Below are positions 34,634 to 43,805 of a stretch of DNA of 51,590 bases, one piece after another. The translations under genes were made by a program, and so were the position numbers. The stretch covers positions 9,325 to 60,914 of the forward strand of contig JAPPOV010000013.1 of assembly GCA_028873595.1 (NCBI GenBank). The letters are read 5' to 3'. The notes under the pieces were generated by a model. It did not search any database. It saw only the letters and a list, made by a program, of their open reading frames with translations, and was not told where the DNA came from. The stretch is from Gemmatimonadota bacterium (GTDB lineage: Bacteria > Gemmatimonadota > Gemmatimonadetes > Longimicrobiales > Gaopeijiaceae). The stretch's first letter is position 1, and each line of letters starts with the position of its first letter.

Positions 34634-35865
34634 CGCCGCCGCAGACAGTCGGCCCGGGTGAGGCCGACTCCGACCCGAGCCGGTGGAGGGCCCTTCTCCT
34701 CGTTTCAGTGGCCATGCTGCTCAGCTTGTCGGCATGGATGACGGCAACCGCGGTATCGGGAGAGCTGCAGGCGCGTTGGGCGCTGGGCGCGGGGCAGGTG
34801 GGTCTCCTGACCACCACCGTGCAGCTCGGGTTCGTGGCAGGCACCGCGCTCGCGGCGCTCCTGAACCTGGCGGACGTTCTCCCGTCGCGGGTCCTGTTCG
34901 CAGTGTCGGCTGCCGCCACGGCGGCCGTGAACGCGGCTCTCCTCGTCGTGCCGGGCTACCGGAGTGCGCTGGTCGTGCGGTTCGTTACGGGGGTATTTCT
35001 GGCCGGTGTATATCCGCCGGGAATGAAGATGGTCTCCACCTGGTTCCGGTCCGCTCGAGGCCTCGCTATTGGGACCGTGGTTGGCGCGCTCACCGTAGGC
35101 AAGGCGCTTCCGTACCTCCTCAAGGCACTCGGTGGAGCGTCGCTGCTCACAGTGGTCGTGGGTGCGTCAGGCGCCGGTGTCCTCGCTGCCGTAATCGTCC
35201 TGGCGTGGTACCGTGACGGACCCTTCCCCTTCGCGCGCCGTCCATTCGAGTGGGCACGCGTCGGCCGGATCTTGCGGCACCGGGAAACGATGCTCGCGAC
35301 CGGAGGCTACCTCGGGCACATGTGGGAGCTCTACGCGATGTGGACGTGGGTGCCGACGTTCCTGGCTTTCGCGGCAGCCGAGGGTGTCGGTGCCGCGTGG
35401 GTGGACGGAGCCGCTTTCGCGACGATCGCGGCGGGTGGTCTCGGGTGCGTCTGGGGGGGGCTCGCGGCCGATCGGATCGGTCGAGGCAGAGTGGTGAACC
35501 TTGCGATGGCCGCGAGTGGTGTATGCTGTCTTCTGGTCGGGCTTCTGGTATCGGCTCCCTTCTGGGTACTGGCACTCGTCACGAGCATATGGGGTTTCTT
35601 CGTAGTCGCCGACTCCGCGCAGTTCAGCGCGATGGTCACCGAGGTAGCACCAGCGGATTCAGTGGGGACGGCGTTGATGCTCCAGACGTCGATGGGCTTT
35701 CTTCTGACCATGGTGACCATTCAGGTGCTACCCCTCGCGGTGCAGTCCATCGGGTGGACGTGGGGGTTTGCGTTCCTGGCCCTGGGGCCCGCGGCAGGAA
35801 TCGCGAGCATCCGTCGCCTCGTCCGACTTCACACCCTACCTTCGGCCGCGCCTGACACCCCTTGA
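34564..35865 (+). CDS. Major facilitator superfamily transporter
   Basis: The protein has about twelve hydrophobic helices and the MFS loop GLAADRIGRGRVVNLAM between TM8 and TM9, so it is an MFS transporter. The cyanate/NNP-like subgroup is possible, from SWFRSARGLAIGTVVGA; the substrate is unknown. The start is not settled. The only standard start codon far enough upstream of TM1 is a GTG at 34564, which overlaps proline dehydrogenase by 70 bases and gives 433 residues. Non-standard options (CTG at 34603 or ATA at 34630) would give a more usual N-terminus. A later GTG lies inside TM1 and is too short. Confidence 0.85.
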   Translation: MVYATPRRAPCQPLVRCQTARGIAPPQTVGPGEADSDPSRWRALLLVSVAMLLSLSAWMTATAVSGELQARWALGAGQVGLLTTTVQLGFVAGTALAALLNLADVLPSRVLFAVSAAATAAVNAALLVVPGYRSALVVRFVTGVFLAGVYPPGMKMVSTWFRSARGLAIGTVVGALTVGKALPYLLKALGGASLLTVVVGASGAGVLAAVIVLAWYRDGPFPFARRPFEWARVGRILRHRETMLATGGYLGHMWELYAMWTWVPTFLAFAAAEGVGAAWVDGAAFATIAAGGLGCVWGGLAADRIGRGRVVNLAMAASGVCCLLVGLLVSAPFWVLALVTSIWGFFVVADSAQFSAMVTEVAPADSVGTALMLQTSMGFLLTMVTIQVLPLAVQSIGWTWGFAFLALGPAAGIASIRRLVRLHTLPSAAPDTP

Positions 35866-35877
35866 ATTCACTGCCCC

Positions 35878-37134
35878 ATGCTTCACATCTCCATCGCCGC
35901 CGGTCTAGTCCTGGGTCTGATCACCGGGCTGCTGGCCGCAGCGGGCTCCGACCTCTTCATGGTGATTGCACTGGGTTCGGCTCCCCTCGGGACCGCGTTC
36001 ATGAATGCAATCCGCATGGTGGTCATCCCCCTTGTCATGGCGGTCATCTTCTCAGGTGTGGCCAACCTCGGTGATCTACGGAGGCTTGGGCGACTCGGTG
36101 GCACGACGCTCGGCTTCTTCTGGGCGACCATTCCCCCGGCCATCGTCATCGGGATGGGCACGATGTTCGTCGGGCTCCGGTTCGCTCCGGATGTGTCCGC
36201 TCCAGCCGCGGCTGCACGCGAGGCACCGGTGCTGCCAAGCCTCGTCGACTTTCTGGTCGACTTGATCCCGAGTAACCCGTTCGCCGCGGCGTCCGCAGGC
36301 GCGCTTCTCCCATTGATCGTGTTCACCGCGCTCTTCGCTGCTGCAGCCGGTAGTCTGGAAGAAGAGCCGCGTCAGCGCCTCATCGGATTCGCGGAGGCGG
36401 CGAGTGAGGCACTGATCAAATTGGTCTGGTGGATCCTCTGGACGGCCCCGATCGGAATTTTCGGGCTCGCCGCGCCGGTGACGGCACAATTGGGATGGGG
36501 TCTGATCCAGAGCCTGGCCGTGTTCGTGGTGTCCGTGGTGCTGGCGCTCGGCATCTACGTGGGTGTGGTGTACCTCCCGATCCTGAAATTCGTCGGCGGA
36601 GTCGGGCCCATGAAGTTCCTCGGTGGCACCTTCGGCGCGACGTCCGTCGCATTCTCGACGACCAGCACCGCTGCCGCGTTACCGGTCACGCTCGACGAGG
36701 TACACCGGAACCTGGGCGTGTCGGAGACCGTCACCGACCTGGTCGTGCCCCTGGGGGCGTCGATGTATCGCGCTGGCTCGGCACTCTTCCAGGGGGCCGC
36801 AATCATCTTCCTCGCTCACCTCTACGACACTCCGATCCCGGCCGCCGCGCTCGGCGGAGCGGTCCTTGCGACGTTCCTCGTGTCCCTCACGGTCGCGCCT
36901 GTGCCGTCCTCCGGCGTCGTAACGCTCGCGCCCGCGCTGGACACATTGGGTGTTCCCCTCGCCGGTCTCTCCATCCTCCTCGGCATCGACCGGATCCCCG
37001 ACATGTTCCGGACGTCGGTGAACCTGATGGGTCAGATGACGACAGCGGTCGTGGTGGACACTTGGGTAGGTGGGGAGGACCCCGGCACAGCAGTCGACGC
37101 TTCCCGAGACGCCCCGGGTCAGCCTCAGGCCTGA
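35878..37134 (+). CDS. Dicarboxylate/amino acid:cation symporter (DAACS family)
   Basis: The 418-residue protein has the DAACS architecture of eight helices and two re-entrant hairpins. NAIRMVVIPLVMAVIFSGV matches the early conserved block, FSTTSTAAALPVT stands at the hairpin-1 serine-rich motif, and GIDRIPDMFRTSVNLMGQ matches the TM8 substrate motif (usually DRFLDMxRTxVNVTGD). Known members carry glutamate, aspartate or C4 dicarboxylates with sodium or protons. The differences in the last motif make the substrate uncertain. It begins 12 bases after the MFS gene and overlaps the convergent gene by ten bases. Confidence 0.9.
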   Translation: MLHISIAAGLVLGLITGLLAAAGSDLFMVIALGSAPLGTAFMNAIRMVVIPLVMAVIFSGVANLGDLRRLGRLGGTTLGFFWATIPPAIVIGMGTMFVGLRFAPDVSAPAAAAREAPVLPSLVDFLVDLIPSNPFAAASAGALLPLIVFTALFAAAAGSLEEEPRQRLIGFAEAASEALIKLVWWILWTAPIGIFGLAAPVTAQLGWGLIQSLAVFVVSVVLALGIYVGVVYLPILKFVGGVGPMKFLGGTFGATSVAFSTTSTAAALPVTLDEVHRNLGVSETVTDLVVPLGASMYRAGSALFQGAAIIFLAHLYDTPIPAAALGGAVLATFLVSLTVAPVPSSGVVTLAPALDTLGVPLAGLSILLGIDRIPDMFRTSVNLMGQMTTAVVVDTWVGGEDPGTAVDASRDAPGQPQA

Positions 37135-38240
37135 CTCCGCGTCGACCCCGCGGTGGCGGGCGTCTGTAGGATCTTCCAGACGCCGAGCGTGAGTACAGGG
37201 ATGACGTAGATGAGGATGAAGCCGATCGTCATGGTACCGTAGCCGCGGGCGATGAGGCCGATCAGGCCGAAGCTGCTCACGAAGGTACCGAGGCCCAGCA
37301 GGCCGACAGCAACGGCGGGCCTGACCCATGACGGCATCTCGCCCTCACGATCCGCCTGCAGGCCAGCAATGCGCTCGTTGAAGGCATGGATGAGACCGGC
37401 TCCGGTCTCGATGAGGGTTCCGAAAAGGACAAGCTGGAAGGCGATCTGGAATCCCCTGGAGCCCAGACGCTCAAGGAGGACCGTCGAGGGCACCGCCGCG
37501 TCCACGATCTCCGGATACAACCCGATCATGGGTAGGAAAAAGAGCAGACCCGGGATCATCGCAATCGGGCCGGTCAGCGCTCCAGCGATCAATGTTTCCT
37601 TACGGGTCTCATGGAGACGCAGGGCGGCAAGTACGGGAGGAATCACGGCCAGGTTGTACCCGGCGTACCGCACGCCTGCCCATGCCCATCCATCCCCGAC
37701 TGGCTCTGCACGGATGTTTGCGGAGATCGCTCCACCCAGCTCTCGGAAGCACCAGATGAAGAAGATGAGATAGAGGCCGTATAGCACGAACGACCAAGCC
37801 GAAAAAAAGCGTTCGATCGTCTCATTCCCTCCGAGCACCAGCCCACCCACCGCGGCCATGACCGCGATCACGCCGACCCAGTAGTTGAGGCCGAAAGTGT
37901 CGCTCATGATCTCGCCCGACGCCGATGCCACCACCGCGAGGACGATGAGCATCAGCATGATGTAGCACGCCTCGAACAGCCACCAACCGCCGCCGAGCAG
38001 CTCCTTGAAGAAGTGCCGGTAGTCAAAGGCACCCCAGATACGGGCCAGCTCGTACGTGGCCATCGAGACGGCGCTGAATACCACCATCGATGCGAAGAGG
38101 GCCAGGAGGCCGCCCATCGGGCCCTGGGTCAGAAAGAACTCAACGAGTTCGCGACCGGTGCCGTACCCGCCGGCGATGACGACGGACTGGAAGAGAAGAC
38201 CGGGTAGCAGATATCGGCGGAAGAGCTTGGATTGGGTCAT
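37125..38240 (-). CDS. YkvI-like membrane transporter
   Basis: The 371-residue protein has about ten or eleven hydrophobic segments. It begins MTQSKLFRRYLLPGLLFQSV, followed by VIAGGYGTGRELVEFF, a pattern typical of YkvI-like proteins, a LeuT-fold group related to the sodium:solute families. Its substrate is not known. The ATG at 38240 is chosen because the longer frame upstream (to 38387) is Arg- and Pro-rich and unlike a membrane protein. It converges on the DAACS gene and is divergent from the D-aminoacylase-like gene, leaving 131 bases for promoters. Confidence 0.8.
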   Translation of the reverse strand: MTQSKLFRRYLLPGLLFQSVVIAGGYGTGRELVEFFLTQGPMGGLLALFASMVVFSAVSMATYELARIWGAFDYRHFFKELLGGGWWLFEACYIMLMLIVLAVVASASGEIMSDTFGLNYWVGVIAVMAAVGGLVLGGNETIERFFSAWSFVLYGLYLIFFIWCFRELGGAISANIRAEPVGDGWAWAGVRYAGYNLAVIPPVLAALRLHETRKETLIAGALTGPIAMIPGLLFFLPMIGLYPEIVDAAVPSTVLLERLGSRGFQIAFQLVLFGTLIETGAGLIHAFNERIAGLQADREGEMPSWVRPAVAVGLLGLGTFVSSFGLIGLIARGYGTMTIGFILIYVIPVLTLGVWKILQTPATAGSTRSQA

Positions 38241-38371
38241 GGCGCCGAGAATAGGTGACTGCTGAGGTGGCGGCAAACACCCGTCCACACGCGACTTGAC
38301 CCGCAGCGCCCGACCATCGATCCTCGCTCCAGTTTCCCCCGACACCCGCCTGGCCCAAACCCCGACGCTCC

Positions 38372-40039
38372 ATGACTGTCTCGCCACGACGCCGACCCGT
38401 CGGCCTCCTCAGACACCTCGGCGTCACCGCGTTCCTGGTGTTGACCGGGCTCCTGCATGCCGAGGCTCAGCAAGCTCCGGCGTACGATATCGTGATCCGA
38501 GGAGGTCGGGTTCTGGACGGAGCCGGTAACCCGTGGGTGCGCGCAGACGTCGCCGTCCGCTCAGGCAGAATCGTTCGGATCGGCCGGATCCAGGGGGCGG
38601 GGCGGCGTGAGATCGACGCAACCGGACTGTACGTCTCTCCGGGGTTTATCGACATGATGGACCAGTCGGGGGGAGTCCTCCCGCAGAACGGACTGGCTGA
38701 GAACAAGCTCCGCATGGGTGTGACTACGGCGATCGGTGGTGAGGGTGGGACCCCGGTGCCGGTCGACCAGATCGACGCATACTTCCGGGGGCTCGAGGAG
38801 TCGGGGATATCGATCAACTTCGGGAGCTACTTCTCTCAGACCCAGACCCGCATGGCGGTGCTCGGCATGTCGGCTCGCGCGCCGGATGCCGACGAACTCG
38901 AACGCATGAAGGAGATGATGCGCTCCGCGATGCGCCAGGGCGCCATGGGAATGACGACGGCGCTGATCTATCCGCCCTCGTCGTTCGCGTCCACGGACGA
39001 ACTCGTCGCGGTCGGAAGCGCGGCGGCCGAGTTCGGCGGGATGTACGCCAGCCACATTCGTGATGAGGGCGAGGGGCTTGTCACGGCGGTGCGCGAGGCG
39101 ATCGAGGTGGGAGAGCGCGCCGGGATGCCGGTCGAGATTTTCCATTACAAGGGCGCATTCGAGCCCGGCTGGGGCCGGATCGTCCAGGAAGCTGCGGTGG
39201 AGATCGAAGCAGCTCGCGGACGCGGGGTGGATGTCGCTGCGGACATGTATCCCTACACGGCCGGGGGTACCGGGCTCGAAGCAACGATCCCGAGCTGGGC
39301 CGCACATGGGGGCGCGGACTCGCTCCTGGCCCGCATCGGCCGCCCCGAGGTGCGTGAACGACTCAAACGAGAGGTCGAGACCGGCTCGGAAGGCTGGTGG
39401 AACATCGTCGAGTCCTCGGGCGGATGGGACGGAATCGTGCTCGTGAACGCCCGCAACGAAGAGAACGCGCACCTGGAGGGTTTGACGATCGCCGAGATCG
39501 CGGAGGCGACTGGGAAACACCCGGCGGATGCCGCGTGGGATCTCGTCGCTGCAGGTGAGGGTCGCGTCATGGCCATCTATCACATGATGAGCGAGGACGA
39601 TGTGCAGTGGGCGCTGCAGCGTCCGTGGACGAGTATCGGGTCGGATGCTGGTGCAGCACTGACCCCGGGCGTTGTCGACGGCCTTGGGCTACCGCACCCC
39701 CGCAGCTACGGGACCTTTCCGCGTATTCTCGCCCGCTACGTGAAGGAGACCGGAACGCTCTCTCTGGAGGAAGCGATCCGGAAGATGACGTCGTGGCCTG
39801 CGACTCGAATGGGGCTTGAACGACGAGGGGTTATCCGTGAGGGCGCCTGGGCTGATATCACGATTTTCGACCTCGAGCACATCGATGACCGCGCCACGTA
39901 CGAAGAACCCGTGCTCTTTCCGGAAGGCATCGAATACGTGCTCGTGAACGGCGTTGTCGTGATCGAGGACGGAGGAGCACACACCGGTGCTCGGCCTGGG
40001 CACGTGCTGTACGGGCCGGGCCGGCAGAACGACCCTTGA
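38372..40039 (+). CDS. Secreted D-aminoacylase-like amidohydrolase lacking the HxH motif
   Basis: The 555-residue protein has a signal peptide ending near LHAEAQ and then the amidohydrolase core of N-acyl-D-amino-acid deacylases. Conserved blocks include YDIVIRGGRVLDGAGNPW, ASHIRDEGEGL, IFHYKGA, SDAGAALTPG and LPHPRSYGTFPRIL. The usual metal-binding HxH in strand 1 is replaced: the site reads PGFIDMMDQSGG. Other predicted ligands remain. Some D-aminoacylase relatives naturally have FIDMxxQS here, so the enzyme may use one metal or have another activity. It fits with the M55 D-aminopeptidase as part of D-amino-acid metabolism. The next gene starts 10 bases downstream. Confidence 0.88.
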   Translation: MTVSPRRRPVGLLRHLGVTAFLVLTGLLHAEAQQAPAYDIVIRGGRVLDGAGNPWVRADVAVRSGRIVRIGRIQGAGRREIDATGLYVSPGFIDMMDQSGGVLPQNGLAENKLRMGVTTAIGGEGGTPVPVDQIDAYFRGLEESGISINFGSYFSQTQTRMAVLGMSARAPDADELERMKEMMRSAMRQGAMGMTTALIYPPSSFASTDELVAVGSAAAEFGGMYASHIRDEGEGLVTAVREAIEVGERAGMPVEIFHYKGAFEPGWGRIVQEAAVEIEAARGRGVDVAADMYPYTAGGTGLEATIPSWAAHGGADSLLARIGRPEVRERLKREVETGSEGWWNIVESSGGWDGIVLVNARNEENAHLEGLTIAEIAEATGKHPADAAWDLVAAGEGRVMAIYHMMSEDDVQWALQRPWTSIGSDAGAALTPGVVDGLGLPHPRSYGTFPRILARYVKETGTLSLEEAIRKMTSWPATRMGLERRGVIREGAWADITIFDLEHIDDRATYEEPVLFPEGIEYVLVNGVVVIEDGGAHTGARPGHVLYGPGRQNDP

Positions 40040-40049
40040 GGAGAACGAG

Positions 40050-41264
40050 ATGATCCACGCATCACCACGACACATACGACACGCTCGTCGCGGAATCGCC
40101 GCGATTGTCGTCCTCGCCCCTCTGGCGGGCACCGCAGGAATCGATGGCCTCGCGGGGCAGTCCACGGCGGAGCGGTCGCAAGGGGTGGCGCGCGTCGTCG
40201 CCCAGCTCGAACCCGAGGTGCGCAGGGCGATGCTCGACGGGAACATTCCCTCGATCACGCTCGCGTTGGCCGATCGGAGCGGCGAACTGTGGAGCGGTGC
40301 CTGGGGTGAGTCGAACCTTTGGGCAGGAACCCCGGCATCGACCCGGACCGTCTATCTGATCGGGTCGACGTTCAAGGCACAGTCGACGGTTGCGCTCCTT
40401 CAACAGATGGAACAGGGGAAGTTCGAGCTGGACGACCGCGTCAGTGATTACCTGGACGGGCTCGAGATCCGCGGTGAGGACCCGAATAATCCGGTGCTGT
40501 TTCGGCACCTGGTGACGCATACCAGCGGGATGCCAGTGGACTTCGGGCCACACCTCGTGTGGGGTGAGACGGCACCGCTCCAGCTCGACGAATACCTCCA
40601 GGATTCACTGCGTGTGGATACGGCGCCGCTCGAGGGCGTAGTGTACTCGAACATGGCATACTCCCTCGTGGCCCATCTCGTCGAGAAGTTCAGCGGAATC
40701 AGGTACAAGGACTACATCCGGGCCGCTGTCTGGGGGCCACTCGGCATGGAGGACACCGAGTTCGACCTGAGGCCGGACATGGATGAGCGCCTCGCTATCC
40801 CCTACATGCCGCAGGAGGGCACGGGACGCAACGTCGCCACCGTTCGACTCAAGGCAAACGTGTGGCCCGCGGGAATCGTCTACGGGACGATCCACGACCA
40901 GGCGCGTTGGGTCAGCTTCAATCTGGGGGACGGCACGGCGGGGGATACACAGGTGCTCAACACTTCGACGCTGGACGAAATGCAGACTCTTCAATTCGAG
41001 GAGATGGCCGGCGAGCCGATGGGTGGTGGGTGGGGGTACGAAGACCCGGGATACGGGCTCACGTGGTGGACGAGCACGCGCCGTGACGAGTCGTATTTTG
41101 CCCACTCGGGCAGCGTTCCTGGCTACACCGCGTTCGTCATGGGTAATCGTGGCCGTGGTCACGGCGTGGTCCTCCTGACGAACGGCAACCGCGCCCACCC
41201 ATACCTCGTGCGACTCAGCAACCTCGCGATGGATTTGATGGCCGAAGAGCTCGGAGGGATGTAG
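40050..41264 (+). CDS. Serine beta-lactamase-fold hydrolase (class C/esterase type), secreted
   Basis: The 404-residue protein has a signal-like N-terminus (IAAIVVLAPLAGTAGIDGLAG). The active-site motifs are S-x-x-K in GSTFKAQ (Ser106, Lys109), YSN at 199-201, and a third motif HSG in FAHSGSVPG. These are the triad of class C beta-lactamases, DD-peptidases and related esterases. HTSGMP, found in many members of this broad family, is near 157-162. A GAGGAG site lies eight bases before the ATG. The ten-base gap to the D-aminoacylase gene implies one transcript, so a role in D-amino-acid peptides is more likely than drug resistance, but this is inference. Confidence 0.87.
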   Translation: MIHASPRHIRHARRGIAAIVVLAPLAGTAGIDGLAGQSTAERSQGVARVVAQLEPEVRRAMLDGNIPSITLALADRSGELWSGAWGESNLWAGTPASTRTVYLIGSTFKAQSTVALLQQMEQGKFELDDRVSDYLDGLEIRGEDPNNPVLFRHLVTHTSGMPVDFGPHLVWGETAPLQLDEYLQDSLRVDTAPLEGVVYSNMAYSLVAHLVEKFSGIRYKDYIRAAVWGPLGMEDTEFDLRPDMDERLAIPYMPQEGTGRNVATVRLKANVWPAGIVYGTIHDQARWVSFNLGDGTAGDTQVLNTSTLDEMQTLQFEEMAGEPMGGGWGYEDPGYGLTWWTSTRRDESYFAHSGSVPGYTAFVMGNRGRGHGVVLLTNGNRAHPYLVRLSNLAMDLMAEELGGM

Positions 41265-41355
41265 TAGCGGCGTCCATGTTCCCTGAGTGGGTGGGGGAGA
41301 TCCGCTTACATGCGCGGGTTCTGTCCCGGCTGCTGACGCGCGAGCGCCGACCAGC

Positions 41356-41901
41356 CTATGGGAATACGGGATGCCAGTACACGTCCCGTCTCCCGAGGAC
41401 GAAGCCGATGCTCCCCCCTACGGCACCCAGCGTAGCCCCCCAAACACGGGCACCTCTTCGCTCGGCGACGCCGCATCCGTCGACGGTGCGGCACTTGAAG
41501 GATCCGATCATCAGGCCGAAAACCGATCCGGCGAGAACTCCTCCACCCAATCCCCACAGGGTCCCCTGGAGCCAATGGCGTTTTTGGATGGAGACACCCC
41601 GTATTGCGGAGAGGTCGACCGTAATCGGCACCCCTGTTCCAACCTGTCTCAATTCGACCGTCATCGGAGTAACCGAGACGAATGCTGCATCATCCACGAG
41701 GATCTCGGGGGTGATCAGTTGGACATTCTGAGACGGGTGCATGCCCGAGAAGAGCTCTTGAAGCCGGCGCTCGCCGGTCGAGGACGATACCTGGCCTGCA
41801 AGGTCGCCTGCACCCGTCAGCACCATCAGTAGCACCATGCCGAGGCCGCAACGACGGCAAGGCAGCGAAGTGGTGGGCAAGGCGAGCCTCCGTGGCTTCA
41901 T
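41356..41901 (-). CDS. Small exported protein with glycine-zipper membrane segments
   Basis: From the ATG at 41901 the product has 181 residues. It begins with a basic region and a hydrophobic core (GMVLLMVLTGAGDLAG) typical of a signal peptide. After a hydrophilic middle come two glycine-rich segments, TLWGLGGGVLAGSVFGLMIG and VWGATLGAVGGSIGFVLG, which resemble glycine-zipper membrane domains. Two cysteines lie between them. No family is recognised. An ATG at 41916 is an alternative start. Upstream codons to 42156 overlap dcd and look like noise. Confidence 0.6.
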   Translation of the reverse strand: MKPRRLALPTTSLPCRRCGLGMVLLMVLTGAGDLAGQVSSSTGERRLQELFSGMHPSQNVQLITPEILVDDAAFVSVTPMTVELRQVGTGVPITVDLSAIRGVSIQKRHWLQGTLWGLGGGVLAGSVFGLMIGSFKCRTVDGCGVAERRGARVWGATLGAVGGSIGFVLGRRDVYWHPVFP

Positions 41902-41975
41902 GATTTTGCGTGGCATCCAGGGCGGGAATGAATCACGCCAACATACGGGGCGCGAAGGCCCCAGGTTACGGCTAG

Positions 41976-42530
41976 CTACATCCGTGGAAGCGTGACCCCG
42001 ACCTGCTTCATGTACTTCCCCTTGCGATCCGCGTAGGCCACCTCGGGCTCTTCGTCTCCTTCGAAGAAAAGAAGCTGGGCAATGCCTTCGCCTCCGTAGA
42101 CCTTGGCCGGCAACGGTGTCGTGTTCGAGATCTCGAGGGTGAGGAAGCCCTCCCATGTGGGCTCGAGCGGCGTGACGTTCACGATCAGGCCACAGCGCGC
42201 ATACGTGGACTTGCCGACGCAGACGACGAGGACGTCACGAGGGATGCGGAAATACTCTTCCGTTCGCGCCAGGGCGAAGGAGTTTGGTGGGATGATACAC
42301 TCGGGCCCGACAATATCGACGAAGGACCGGTCGTCGAAGTTCTTCGGGTCGACGATCGAGTTGTGGACGTTGGTGAACACCTTGAACTCTGGCGACACCC
42401 GGATGTCGTAGCCGTACGACGAGATCCCATAGGAGATCTTGCCGTCGCGCACCTGACCGGATTCGAAGGGCTCGATCATGTTGTGCTCTTCGCACATCCG
42501 GCGAATCCACTTGTCACTCTTGATGGGCAT
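41976..42530 (-). CDS. dcd: dCTP deaminase
   Basis: Dcd converts dCTP to dUTP, a precursor of dTTP. The 184-residue length fits. The catalytic region [21 protein letters not shown] (residues about 112-132) contains the conserved SxxAR motif and the catalytic glutamate. Earlier blocks [18 protein letters not shown] and IVDPKNFD also agree with the family. The ATG at 42530 is favoured over a longer frame to 42659, which is not conserved-looking. A structured leader (42569-42614) lies upstream. The gene is divergent from nuoA. Confidence 0.95.
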   Translation of the reverse strand: MPIKSDKWIRRMCEEHNMIEPFESGQVRDGKISYGISSYGYDIRVSPEFKVFTNVHNSIVDPKNFDDRSFVDIVGPECIIPPNSFALARTEEYFRIPRDVLVVCVGKSTYARCGLIVNVTPLEPTWEGFLTLEISNTTPLPAKVYGGEGIAQLLFFEGDEEPEVAYADRKGKYMKQVGVTLPRM

Positions 42531-42568
42531 GCGGGCTCGGAACTCCGTGTCGATGAACAGGGCTTGAG

Positions 42569-42614
42569 GGAGGCTTTTCGGCCTCCGCGAGTGGTCCGTG
42601 AAGGAGGCCGAAGA
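42569..42614 (-). promoter_or_regulatory. Mutually exclusive hairpins between dcd and nuoA
   Basis: Three complementary segments occur here. GGAGGC (42569-42574) can pair with GCCTCC (42581-42586). The overlapping TTCGGCCTCC (42577-42586) can instead pair with GGAGGCCGAA (42603-42612), extendable to 12 pairs on the plus strand with one G-U. The middle arm cannot do both. In the dcd mRNA this sits 40-85 bases before the ATG. Such alternatives are typical of attenuators, but no U-tract follows either hairpin and either strand could be the relevant transcript. Confidence 0.45.
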
Positions 42615-42689
42615 TAGACACCTTCGCGAGTGCCGGTCAAACAGGTAAAAATCGTGCAATTTCGCGAGGAAACGCGACCTGAGCGTCGG

Positions 42690-42719
42690 TTGACACTCGA
42701 ACGCAGCCTCGGGTACCTT
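42690..42719 (+). promoter_or_regulatory. Candidate sigma70-type promoter of the nuo operon
   Basis: TTGACA (42690-42695) is a perfect -35 hexamer. An 18-base spacer leads to TACCTT (42714-42719), a weak -10 with three consensus bases. A start near 42727 would leave a leader of about 45 bases before nuoA. Confidence 0.5.
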
Positions 42720-42770
42720 TTCGCCGGTCAGACACGCTCGTGAACAATTTCACAAACCCCACGGACGCTC

Positions 42771-43127
42771 ATGTCGGGAGCCTATCTCCCCATCCTTCTT
42801 CTGTTCGGCGTCTCGGTGATCAATGCCCTCGGCATGGTCGTCACCTCGCACATCCTCAACCCGCGACGTGACACTCCGCAGAAACTGATGCCCTACGAGT
42901 CGGGCATGATCCCGCTCGGCAGCACGAAGGCCCGCTTCTCGGTCAAGTTCTATATGGTGGCGATCAGCTTCATCGTCTTTGACCTGGAGACGATTTTCCT
43001 GATCCCCTGGGCCGTTCAGATGCGTGACCTCGGTTGGAGTGCTTTCCTCGCGATGAGCATGTTCGTTTCCGTCCTCGCGATCGGGCTCGTCTACGAGTGG
43101 AAGAAAGGAGGCCTCGAGTGGGACTAG
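42771..43127 (+). CDS. nuoA: NADH-quinone oxidoreductase subunit A
   Basis: The 118-residue membrane subunit of complex I has three predicted helices. The motif [12 protein letters not shown] lies between helices 1 and 2, and [19 protein letters not shown] at 60-80 is the conserved block that contacts the quinone channel region. It is the first gene of the nuo operon. Its stop codon TAG (43125-43127) lies inside the start of nuoB, ten bases after the nuoB GTG. Confidence 0.96.
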   Translation: MSGAYLPILLLFGVSVINALGMVVTSHILNPRRDTPQKLMPYESGMIPLGSTKARFSVKFYMVAISFIVFDLETIFLIPWAVQMRDLGWSAFLAMSMFVSVLAIGLVYEWKKGGLEWD

Positions 43128-43801
43128 GCGATAAGCTCCCCGGTGGCGGTTCGGCCCGCACCGAAGGGGGCATGTTCGGGCCGGGGAGTCCGACGTTCTT
43201 GACGAGCAAGGTCGACGCTCTCATCAACTGGGGCCGGCTGAACTCCCTGTGGCCTATGCCCTTCGGAACCGCCTGCTGCGCGATCGAGATGATGGCTTCG
43301 GCGGCATCGAACTACGACCTGGCGCGCTTCGGCATGGAACGCATGTCGTTCAGCCCCCGTCAGGCCGACGTGTTGATCTGTGCCGGACGCGTGCCCTACA
43401 AGCTCGCCCCGGTTTTGCGTCGCATTTGGGACCAGATGCCGCAGCCGAAGTGGTCGATCTCGATGGGGGCGTGCGCCTCTTCCGGTGGCGTCTTCGACGT
43501 GTACTCGATGGTGCAGGGGATCGACACGATCATTCCTGTGGATGTGTACATCCCCGGTTGTCCGCCGCGTCCGGAGGGACTGATCTACGGTCTCATGATG
43601 ATTCAGGAGAAGATCCGGCAGGAGAGTCTCTCGAAGCACTTTGAACATCGCGCCGAGGACCCGCTGCTCGTAGCCAAGCCTCGGGCAAGCGCGGACGAGG
43701 TCGTAGGCCTGACGGGACCGTTCGGCAATTCGACCCAGCAAGACCAGCTTTCATCTGGCGAGTTCGTGGTGCCGTCCACGACCGACGACCCTCTCTTCTG
43801 A
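43118..43801 (+). CDS. nuoB: NADH-quinone oxidoreductase subunit B
   Basis: NuoB holds iron-sulphur cluster N2, which passes electrons to quinone. The four ligands are visible: the adjacent pair Cys53-Cys54 in GTACCAIEM, Cys119 in GACASSGG and Cys148 in PGCPPRPEG. The GTG at 43118 has a full AAAGGAGG site and overlaps the end of nuoA by ten bases; the product has 227 residues. A Ser/Glu-rich C-terminal tail extends past the usual E. coli end. Confidence 0.96.
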   Translation: MGLGDKLPGGGSARTEGGMFGPGSPTFLTSKVDALINWGRLNSLWPMPFGTACCAIEMMASAASNYDLARFGMERMSFSPRQADVLICAGRVPYKLAPVLRRIWDQMPQPKWSISMGACASSGGVFDVYSMVQGIDTIIPVDVYIPGCPPRPEGLIYGLMMIQEKIRQESLSKHFEHRAEDPLLVAKPRASADEVVGLTGPFGNSTQQDQLSSGEFVVPSTTDDPLF

Positions 43802-43805
43802 CCGC

